Shown here piece after piece: positions 13,904 through 19,844 of a DNA stretch of 19,844 bases. The first letter of the stretch is position 1. Each line of letters opens with the position of its first letter. The notes below the pieces were generated by a model, which worked only from the letters and a program-made list of their open reading frames with translations, did no database searches and was not told the origin of the DNA. Both the position numbers and the translations under genes were made by a program. This DNA comes from Coraliomargarita_B sp046540835 (GTDB lineage Bacteria > Verrucomicrobiota > Verrucomicrobiia > Opitutales > Coraliomargaritaceae): the NCBI GenBank assembly GCA_046540835.1, contig JBKHEL010000051.1, positions 1 through 19,844 on the forward strand, read 5' to 3'.

Positions 13904-14541
13904 GTGTTCAGCCTTTGAATCAACTCAATGGCGATCGCCTGTTTGGTGGCGGGACCAATTTTGCGGCTGCTGCCGTCGGCTCCAATCAGGAGAACCTCGT
14001 TGGTATCGGCGGCAAACCCGGCTCCGGCACCGCCCACTTCGTTGGCGACGATCCAGTCGAGCCGCTTCGACTCGAGCTTTGCTCTGGCATAGGCTTCGAC
14101 CTCGTGCGTTTCGGCGGCGAAGCCAACCACTGTCTGGGCGACCTTACGCTCGGCCACAGTCTTCAGTATATCGATCGTGCGCTCAAACTCGACACGCAGC
14201 GACGCCTCGCCCTTTTTTGCCTTGTGCCTGAGCCGCTCCTTCGGGCGGAAGTCACTGACTGCTGCGGTCATGATCAGGATGTCACAGGCATCGAAGAGCG
14301 CATCCACCTGGTGGAACATTTCCTCCGCCGTCACGACCGGATAGAGGATGACTCCATCCGGTTCCTCCAGAGCGACCGGGCCCGCAACCAAATCGACCGT
14401 CCACCCGGCGTCGACCGCAGCCTCCGCCAGCGCAAAACCCATTTTGCCGGTCGACGGGTTACTGATAAACCGCACCGGATCCAAAAACTCGCGGGTCGGC
14501 CCCGCCGTAATCAGGCATCGAATAGAGCTTGCATTCAACAT
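13900..14541 (-). CDS. coaB: Stand-alone phosphopantothenate-cysteine ligase
   Basis: 213 residues. It joins cysteine to 4'-phosphopantothenate using a nucleoside triphosphate, the second step of CoA synthesis from pantothenate. Recognisable blocks are ITAGPTREFLDPVRFISN followed by STGKMG (11-34), TAAVSDFRPKE (92-102), GFAAET (140-145) and KRLDWIVANEVG (159-170). Most bacteria carry a bifunctional CoaBC of about 400 residues; here the N-terminal flavin decarboxylase (CoaC) half is absent, so it must be encoded elsewhere. ATG 14541 is chosen because the fold begins at residue 8. The extra 40 upstream codons are antisense to the neighbouring gene and unlike the family. Its start is 25 bases from the divergent VC0807-like gene. 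The stop overlaps the kinase start. Confidence 0.92.
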   Translation of the reverse strand: MLNASSIRCLITAGPTREFLDPVRFISNPSTGKMGFALAEAAVDAGWTVDLVAGPVALEEPDGVILYPVVTAEEMFHQVDALFDACDILIMTAAVSDFRPKERLRHKAKKGEASLRVEFERTIDILKTVAERKVAQTVVGFAAETHEVEAYARAKLESKRLDWIVANEVGGAGAGFAADTNEVLLIGADGSSRKIGPATKQAIAIELIQRLNT

Positions 14542-14566
14542 ATAGCCCGAGACCTTAGGCGATCTT

Positions 14567-15337
14567 ATGGACAAACAGCAACCCAGCAGCTCCAAAAATT
14601 CCAACCCGCCAAAAAAGGAAAATACCTTCCTGAATCTGGGGTTTAATCTAATCCTGCCCATCCTCCTCCTGAATAAAGGTAAGGCCTGGTTCGGCGGTGC
14701 CCTTGAACCTTATTTTGAGAATGTAGCCGTGGGCGTCCTGCTCATCGCCCTCGCCTTTCCAATCGGCTACTTCATTTACGACTACTTCGCACGCCGGAAA
14801 TATAACCTCTTCTCCATTATCGGCCTCTTTAGCGTCCTGCTAACCGGCGGCATCGGGATACTCAGCATCCCCACCCAGTGGTTCGCGGTGAAAGAAGCCG
14901 CCATACCCCTGATCCTCGGAATCGCCGTGGTCGTCTCGCTCAAAACGCCCTACCCGCTCGTGCGCACACTCCTCTACAACCCGGAGATTATGAATGTCCC
15001 GCGCGTGCAGGCAGCGCTCAAAGCGCACGACGCGGAAGCCGATTTCGAAAAGCTGCTCACCACCTGCACCTGGCTCCTCGCTGCATCCTTTTTCGTCAGC
15101 GCGCTCCTCAACTATGCCCTCGCCCGCTGGATCGTCATCAGCCCGAGCGGCACAGATGCCTTCAACGCCGAAGTCAGCACGATGATGGGCTGGAGCTTCG
15201 TCGTCATTGCCGTGCCCAGCATGGCCATCATGATGGTGGCACTCTTCAAACTCATGAGTGGCATCAAACGTATGACCGGCCTCGAGCTGGAACAGGTGCT
15301 CCATGGCGCGGAGGAAAAATCGGCAAAGGAAGACTAG
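14567..15337 (+). CDS. VC0807-like multi-pass membrane protein, function unknown
   Basis: 256 residues. A polar, serine/proline/lysine-rich N-terminus (1-22) precedes several hydrophobic helices, roughly at 24-36, 52-72, 82-102, 108-126, 160-185 and 205-230. The charged tail ends EEKSAKED. The pattern FNLILPILLLNK, IGYFIYDYF and LTGGIGIL resembles the VC0807 group, related to intracellular-septation-protein-A-type proteins. No enzymatic motif is visible. The tail after the last helix contains ELEQVLHGAEEK and should face the cytoplasm. The start is only 25 bases from the divergent coaB start; AGG lies about eight bases upstream of the ATG. The group assignment is moderate and a function cannot be given. 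Confidence 0.8.
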   Translation: MDKQQPSSSKNSNPPKKENTFLNLGFNLILPILLLNKGKAWFGGALEPYFENVAVGVLLIALAFPIGYFIYDYFARRKYNLFSIIGLFSVLLTGGIGILSIPTQWFAVKEAAIPLILGIAVVVSLKTPYPLVRTLLYNPEIMNVPRVQAALKAHDAEADFEKLLTTCTWLLAASFFVSALLNYALARWIVISPSGTDAFNAEVSTMMGWSFVVIAVPSMAIMMVALFKLMSGIKRMTGLELEQVLHGAEEKSAKED

Positions 15338-15439
15338 CCGACCCGGGCAAGGCCTCCCGACCAACAGAAATTGCCAAAAACAGGCCGGACCCAATGCGAT
15401 AAACCGCAACAGCCAAAATTAATGGACTTGCCAACATCA

Positions 15440-15468
15440 TTTCAAAATGAAAACTCCATCTAATGGAG
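15440..15468 (+). promoter_or_regulatory. Tandem small hairpins over the start of the second histidine kinase
   Basis: TTTCA-AAA-TGAAA (15440-15452) is followed by CTCCAT-CTA-ATGGAG (15454-15468). Both have perfect arms. In the second the start codon ATG (15463-15465) forms part of the 3' arm, so the hairpin would hide it in the mRNA. No Shine-Dalgarno sequence lies upstream. Confidence 0.4.
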
Positions 15469-16398
15469 ATTACCAGACCGCTCCAGCTGTCTATTGAGGA
15501 AGAAACCCTGGTCGACATGCACAGCGTTCTCAATGTGATGAATGTCATCACGTATGAGCTTTTGTCGATTAGCCCTGCCTTGGGGCACTCTGCCAGGATT
15601 GAGGCACTGATTGATCAAAACAGTCGGGCGGCATCTCTCTTGCGAGAGCCCGGACAAGCTCAAACCCTTGTCGGGGAGATTGATTCTTTTATCGCGAAAT
15701 TCATGCACGACCTGCGGGGAGCGGCCGCTGCAGCAGGCAAAGAGGAAGACCCGAACTTTCTTCAAAGTTTCGCCAACATTGAGTCGATTTTTAATATACT
15801 TGAAATTCGGGCTGCCGAAATCGAAGCCCGTTTAGGGGATCCAATGGCATGGGTTCGCCACGACATCCATAAGCTGAAAAAGAATTTTGTGAACCTGTTC
15901 GAGGCGATCAAAAAAAACAGCAAGGGTGGATACTCAATCGTCCACAACATCGCAGAACACGAGGCGGGCGACTATTTTGTCAGCTTTGAGATCAACAGCC
16001 CCTCGAACCAATTTGTCCTCATGCCTGCAGTCTTTCAGGATGTGATTCGCGATCTCATTGCCAATGGAAGGAAATACACCCCACCGGGCGGAAGGATCAT
16101 CGCCGGACTTTCAGAGAATAAGGAGCGGCTCCGTCTTGTCGTCTCAGACAACGGGATTGGGATCCCGCCAGATGAAATCGAGCAGGTCGTCCAGTTCGAA
16201 GTGCGCGGGTCCAACGTAAAAGGCCGCCCGACACGAGGCGGCGGCTTCGGGTTAACCAAGGCCTACTATGTTACGCGAAAATTCGGTGGTCGTCTTTGGA
16301 TCGATTCAACCGGAGTGCCCGGGGAAGGCACCCGGGTCGAAATAACGATTCCCCTGCCTGAGGTGGTCAATGCCCTGCGCCGGCAGGTCTTCGCCTGA
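15463..16398 (+). CDS. Soluble histidine-kinase-like ATPase protein with atypical N-terminal half
   Basis: 311 residues with no membrane helix, PAS or GAF domain. The C-terminal half (about 185-300) is a clear GHKL ATPase domain: N box DLIANGRKYTPPGG (N201), SDNGIGIP (228-235, D229), and lid GGGFGLTKAYYV (259-270). The N-terminal half is helical. The best phosphoacceptor candidate is H20 in LVDMHSVLNVMNVI, with H82 in FMHDLRGAAAAAG as an alternative; neither matches the classic H-E-x-x-N-P box. It is probably a two-component kinase that receives its signal from a partner protein. No response regulator lies nearby. A 125-base gap separates it from the membrane protein upstream. It converges on the peptidase gene with only 6 bases between the two. 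Confidence 0.85.
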   Translation: MEITRPLQLSIEEETLVDMHSVLNVMNVITYELLSISPALGHSARIEALIDQNSRAASLLREPGQAQTLVGEIDSFIAKFMHDLRGAAAAAGKEEDPNFLQSFANIESIFNILEIRAAEIEARLGDPMAWVRHDIHKLKKNFVNLFEAIKKNSKGGYSIVHNIAEHEAGDYFVSFEINSPSNQFVLMPAVFQDVIRDLIANGRKYTPPGGRIIAGLSENKERLRLVVSDNGIGIPPDEIEQVVQFEVRGSNVKGRPTRGGGFGLTKAYYVTRKFGGRLWIDSTGVPGEGTRVEITIPLPEVVNALRRQVFA

Positions 16399-16404
16399 AA
16401 GGGA

Positions 16405-17550
16405 TCAACGAATCACCCATCGCCCGTGCATCGTGGAGAGTTTTTCATAGCCGCCTTCGGTCACCCGGACGACATCTTCGATTCGGCACCCGCCAATCTC
16501 CGGGTAATAGAGCCCCGGCTCGATGGTAATGACCTGCCCGGCTTTGAGCTTTTTGGCACCGGGTGAGACCCGGGGCGCTTCGTGCACTTCGAGCCCGAGA
16601 CCGTGACCTGTCGAGTGGATGAAGCCGACAAAATTATTGCCACGGCGCTCGGTCGCGTAGCCCCGCGCCACGAAGCACTCGCTCGCCGCCTGATGCACAG
16701 CGGCCCCCTTGACCCCGTGTTTGACTTCAGCCAGCGCCGCGGCCTGCGCTTCCTTGACCGCTGCAACCAACTGGCGCTGTGCCGAACTGGCCCGCCCTTT
16801 CAGAAAGGTCCGGGTCATGTCACCATGGTAGCCGCTGCTTTGAAGGCGGGGAAATACATCGACGATGATCAACTCATTCGGCCGAAGCGGGCCGTGCCCC
16901 ACTTCATGCGGATCGCAGGCCTGACGGCCACCGGCAGCGATCGTATGATGCGCGACCGCACCCCGTTCGAGGCAGGCCTGATCGATAATCGTGCGCAAAC
17001 GCTCCGATGTCAGCACTTTGCCCCCGTAGCGCAGGCGGTTCCCTTCGATACGGGCATCGCGCAGCACTTGCTCTGCCGCCCGGAGTCCGGCTGCCGAAGC
17101 GGCATTTCCCTTTTTGATCGCGGCCGCCTCCTGATCGCTCTTTTTCGCGCGTTTTGGGAAGAAAGGCGCGGGCACCACTTCTACATTGTAGCCCGCATGA
17201 TGCAGGTGTTGGTAGTAAAGTGCCGGGAAATCTTCCGGCACCTCAATTTTTTTCACGGCGAAGCGCTGGGCAAAAAACTGCATCAATTCTCCCGGACCCA
17301 CCCATTTCAGCGAACATCCGAGCGTCTCAGCGGCCTGCTTGCGGATCGTTTCAAGCAGCATCACTTCGTCATAGTTTGAACGCGAGCGCACCCGCGCATA
17401 CTCCAGTCGGCTGACCACTGCGTAGCATTTATCTTTGGTAATGACCGAAAGAAAAGGATCGGGGACAAATACACCGGAAAGATAGAGCGTGTCAGCGCAG
17501 CGTTCCGAAGCGGCATAAAGCAGGCGTAGGGTGGAAGATTTGCTTTTCAT
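16405..17550 (-). CDS. M24-family metallopeptidase (Xaa-Pro aminopeptidase/dipeptidase-like)
   Basis: 381 residues. A cytoplasmic pita-bread-fold peptidase expected to remove residues next to proline. The dinuclear metal ligands are all visible: D231 in IIVDVFPR, D244 in GYHGDMTRTF, H316 in HSTGHGLGLEVHE, E344 in ITIEPGLYYPEIGG and E358 in CRIEDVV. The N-terminal creatinase-like domain (1-140) is present but divergent (LYLSGVFVPDPFL). The presence of that domain excludes a plain methionine aminopeptidase. Whether it is a PepP- or PepQ-type enzyme cannot be decided from sequence alone. It is divergent from metY, with 167 bases between the starts, and convergent with the kinase gene with no room for a terminator between them. 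No signal peptide is seen. Confidence 0.92.
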   Translation of the reverse strand: MKSKSSTLRLLYAASERCADTLYLSGVFVPDPFLSVITKDKCYAVVSRLEYARVRSRSNYDEVMLLETIRKQAAETLGCSLKWVGPGELMQFFAQRFAVKKIEVPEDFPALYYQHLHHAGYNVEVVPAPFFPKRAKKSDQEAAAIKKGNAASAAGLRAAEQVLRDARIEGNRLRYGGKVLTSERLRTIIDQACLERGAVAHHTIAAGGRQACDPHEVGHGPLRPNELIIVDVFPRLQSSGYHGDMTRTFLKGRASSAQRQLVAAVKEAQAAALAEVKHGVKGAAVHQAASECFVARGYATERRGNNFVGFIHSTGHGLGLEVHEAPRVSPGAKKLKAGQVITIEPGLYYPEIGGCRIEDVVRVTEGGYEKLSTMHGRWVIR

Positions 17551-17717
17551 CGTAAAACTTGGTTGGTAGAACCATTCACAGTCTATCCAGAACTGTCACG
17601 CCCCAAACACTTGCTCTTGTTTTTGACATTCTGGGCCTTCGCTGGGAAACTCTCCGAGGCTTGTATTTGCATCCACACCGAAGCGGCCTCAAACAGAAAA
17701 TTCGAACAGAACTGATC

Positions 17718-19028
17718 ATGACCATGAAAAATAAACCTGGCCTGGGCACACTCGCTCTCCACGCAGGGCACTCGCCTGACAGCGCAACCGGCTCCCGAGC
17801 GGTGCCCATCTACCAGACGACGAGTTACGTCTTCAATGATACGGCCCACGCCGCCCGGCTCTTCGGGCTGGAGGAGCTCGGCAATATCTACACTCGGATC
17901 ATGAATCCGACGACCGACGTGCTGGAGCAGCGCCTCGCCGCGCTCGAGGGAGGCACCGGTGCCCTCGCCCATGCCAGTGGGCAGGCCGCCATCACCAGCG
18001 CGATTTTGAACATCGCCCGCGCAGGCGACAATATCGTCTCCGCCTCACAGCTTTACGGGGGGACCTATACACTCTTTAAATACACCCTGCCGAAACTGGG
18101 CATCGAAGTCCGCTTTGCTGACGCTGAAAACCCGGCTACCTTCGAACCGCTGATCGACGACAAGACCCGGGCCGTCTATGGCGACACCGTAGGCAACCCG
18201 AAGATGAATATTTTCCCCTTTGAGGAGGTCTCTGCCGTCTGCACCAAACACAAGCTCCCCCTGATCGTGGACAGCACGGTGGCCACCCCATCCTGCTGCC
18301 GCCCGCTGGAGCACGGGGCCAACGTGGTCATCCACAGTGTCACAAAATTCCTCGGCGGCCACGGCACCAGCGTCGGCGGCATCGTTATCGATGGCGGCAA
18401 CTTCGACTGGGGCAGCGGCCGTTTCCCCGAATTCACGAATCCGGACCCGAGCTACCACGGCCTGGTCCACTGGGATGCGTTCAAAGCCTTCGAACCAGCC
18501 GGCGGCGCAAATATCGCCTATATTATGAAGATGCGCCTGCAGCTCCTTCGCGACATGGGCAACTGCCTCTCCCCCTTCAACGCGCACCAGCTCCTCATGG
18601 GCATCGAGACCCTCCATCTGCGCATGGAGCGCCACTGTAGCAACGCGCTGAAAGTCGCCGAATACCTCGCCGGACACGACGCCGTCACCTGGGTCAATTA
18701 CCCGGGCCTGCCGGACAATGCGCACCATGCCGCTGCGCAGAAATATTTCGCGCCGAAGCACCACGGTGCCCTCGTCGGATTCGGGGTGAAGGGAGGTGCC
18801 GAAGCCGGAGCCAAATTCATCGATAACCTCCAGCTCTTCAGCCATCTTGCAAATATCGGCGACGCGAAGTCACTGGCCATACACCCGGCCACGACCACCC
18901 ACTCCCAATTGGAGCCGGAGGAGCAAGTCGCCGCAGGGGTGACGGAAGATTTCGTTCGCCTCTCGATCGGCCTCGAAGATATCGATGATCTTCTCGCCGA
19001 CCTCGACCAGGCTCTGTCGGCCTCCTGA
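17718..19028 (+). CDS. metY: O-acetylhomoserine aminocarboxypropyltransferase (sulfhydrylase)
   Basis: 436 residues, normal for MetY. A PLP enzyme that makes homocysteine from O-acetylhomoserine and sulfide. The family opening TLALHAGHSPDSATGSRAVPIYQTTSYVF (shown in parts: ALHAGH and PIYQTTSYVF) leads to YTRIMNPTTDVLEQRLAALE. The PLP lysine is K210 in SVTKFLGGHGTSVGG and the PLP-nitrogen aspartate is D185 in LIVDSTVATP. The length and NFDWGSGRFPEFTNPDPSYHG favour MetY over cystathionine synthases or lyases. ATG 17718 is chosen, with ATG 17724 equally possible; the frame runs back to 17559 but those 53 codons are not family-like. Upstream there is TTGACA at 17623 with no good -10 box. I see no SAM riboswitch. 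It would feed methionine synthesis together with sulfide from sulfate. Confidence 0.93.
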   Translation: MTMKNKPGLGTLALHAGHSPDSATGSRAVPIYQTTSYVFNDTAHAARLFGLEELGNIYTRIMNPTTDVLEQRLAALEGGTGALAHASGQAAITSAILNIARAGDNIVSASQLYGGTYTLFKYTLPKLGIEVRFADAENPATFEPLIDDKTRAVYGDTVGNPKMNIFPFEEVSAVCTKHKLPLIVDSTVATPSCCRPLEHGANVVIHSVTKFLGGHGTSVGGIVIDGGNFDWGSGRFPEFTNPDPSYHGLVHWDAFKAFEPAGGANIAYIMKMRLQLLRDMGNCLSPFNAHQLLMGIETLHLRMERHCSNALKVAEYLAGHDAVTWVNYPGLPDNAHHAAAQKYFAPKHHGALVGFGVKGGAEAGAKFIDNLQLFSHLANIGDAKSLAIHPATTTHSQLEPEEQVAAGVTEDFVRLSIGLEDIDDLLADLDQALSAS

Positions 19029-19078
19029 GAGTCCCACCGCAAGCGCCGACGGAAGAGTTGGGTGGGGGCAGGCATGCG

Positions 19079-19100
19079 AAAAAGCACCCGGTGCGGTGCT
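19079..19100 (-). terminator. Intrinsic terminator of fabV
   Basis: On the minus strand AGCACC (19100-19095) and GGTGCT (19088-19083) pair around GCACCG. The T run (19083-19079) follows. It begins 22 bases after the fabV stop. It shares CACCCGGTGCGG (19085-19096) with the hairpin after the kinase gene at 12694-12705. Confidence 0.75.
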
Positions 19101-19121
19101 CCGCCATGGCCCGATCCGAGG

Positions 19122-19844
19122 TCAATCCGATGAAGGCAGGTCCAGATCGACCTCGACATCCTCCCGGTAGTCCACGCCGGGCAAACCGAAGCCAAAAAGT
19201 GCGAGGAAATTTTCCTGGTAGCCCGCGTAGTCGGAGAGCTCATTGAGTGTCCCGCTGTCAATCTGCGGCCAGATCTTTTCGACAGCAGCCTGCACATCAG
19301 GGGCCATTTCCCAATCATCCACCCGGATGCGGCCCTTGGCGTCCAGTTGCAGATCATCCGCATACAGGCGCTCATTGAGCAGGCGCACCATTTGCTCGAT
19401 GCAGTCCTCGTGCGTGCCCATCTCTTTCATCACTTTGAAGAGGATTGAAATATAGAGCGGCACCACCGGGATTGCCGAGCTGGCCTGCGTGACGACAGCT
19501 TTATTGACCGCAACATAAGCCTCGCAGTCATATCGTTCGGTAATCGCCTGAGCGGCCCGTTCGACATCTTTCTTCGCCATGCCGATGGTCCCGTTTGTGT
19601 AAACCGGCCAGGTGATCTCCGGCCCAATATAGGAATAGGCGACACTCTTTGCGCCCGGAGCCAGCACCCCGGCATCGCTCAGCGCCTGCATCCAGAGCTC
19701 CCAGTCCTCGCCCCCCATGACCTTGATGGTATCTTCCACTTCGCGGCCTTCAGCCGGATCGATCGTCACTTCGGTAACTTCGTGGTTATCCGTGTCCAGC
19801 GTCCGGTTGGTGAAACTTTCGCCGATCGGCTTGAGGCAGGACTT
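19122..19844 (-). CDS. fabV: Trans-2-enoyl-ACP/CoA reductase FabV, C-terminal part (5' end outside window)
   Basis: 240 residues are visible, out of about 400 in full-length members. The frame is open through the GTG at 19769 to the window edge, where it reads LKPIGESFTNRTLDTDN, a FabV pattern. FabV is an NADH-dependent reductase that completes the fatty acid elongation cycle and is known as a triclosan-tolerant alternative to FabI. The block TIKVMGGEDWELWMQALSDAG leads to SYIGPEITWPVYTNGTIG and MAKKD. Together these contain the catalytic Y-x8-K pair (Y of PVY, K of MAK). The C-terminal LSDYAGYQENFLALFGF and GVDYREDV blocks are also typical. Its terminator follows, and metY converges on it. 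Nothing upstream is visible. Confidence 0.95.
   Translation of the reverse strand, partial: KSCLKPIGESFTNRTLDTDNHEVTEVTIDPAEGREVEDTIKVMGGEDWELWMQALSDAGVLAPGAKSVAYSYIGPEITWPVYTNGTIGMAKKDVERAAQAITERYDCEAYVAVNKAVVTQASSAIPVVPLYISILFKVMKEMGTHEDCIEQMVRLLNERLYADDLQLDAKGRIRVDDWEMAPDVQAAVEKIWPQIDSGTLNELSDYAGYQENFLALFGFGLPGVDYREDVEVDLDLPSSD

Noticed and set aside
17551..17717. Possible SAM riboswitch before metY
   Set aside because: I looked for the conserved cores of the SAM-I and SAM-II types and saw neither; no terminator hairpin precedes the start.
19033..19066. CCCACC/GGTGGG inverted repeat after metY as a terminator
   Set aside because: Loop of 22 bases and no T run. Too weak to call.
1..19844. 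CRISPR array, prophage, toxin-antitoxin or defence island
   Set aside because: No regularly spaced repeats, phage genes, short toxin-antitoxin pairs or defence domains were seen; all larger genes fit housekeeping families.

Overview
The window is a run of densely packed bacterial housekeeping genes. It has no phage, CRISPR array or recognisable insertion sequence. The base composition is GC-rich (by eye, high fifties percent). The gene content is FabV-type enoyl reductase, NavMs-like sodium channel, plant-like 6-phosphofructokinase, long isocitrate dehydrogenase with C-terminal domain and stand-alone CoaB. Together with starts that mostly lack Shine-Dalgarno sequences, this points to a marine Verrucomicrobiota, perhaps Opitutae/Puniceicoccales. 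That assignment is an inference from gene families, not from a marker gene.

Layout. 1-1379 (+): 3' part of a TPR protein whose probable terminator lies inside the convergent fmt gene. 3115-1450 (-): DEDDh exonuclease followed by fmt. 3437-6100 (+): an inositol-monophosphatase-family enzyme (best match histidinol-phosphatase) followed by a SulP/STAS anion transporter. 8565-6182 (-): isocitrate dehydrogenase closely followed by a NaChBac/NavMs-type voltage-gated Na+ channel, with an NhaR-like LysR regulator divergent at 8733. 9726-9802 (+): tRNA-Asp(GTC) with its own promoter and terminator. 9959-10067: a compact inverted-repeat element flanked by ATAAA direct repeats, which looks like a MITE. 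14541-10085 (-): coaB, a PAS histidine kinase (ATGA overlap), RNase D and phosphofructokinase. 14567-16398 (+): a VC0807-like membrane protein and a soluble histidine kinase. 17550-16405 (-): an M24 aminopeptidase. 17718-19028 (+): O-acetylhomoserine sulfhydrylase. 19844-19122 (-): the 3' part of fabV with its terminator.

Functional links. The clearest are translation initiation (fmt), central carbon metabolism (icd, pfk), CoA and fatty acid synthesis (coaB, fabV), sulfur and methionine metabolism (sulP, metY) and Na+ physiology (nav with an NhaR-like regulator). No new multi-gene defence or biosynthetic system is visible. The most interesting items are the MITE-like element, the icd-nav operon facing an NhaR-like regulator, the fmt reading frame running through a terminator, and the coaB-kinase translational coupling.
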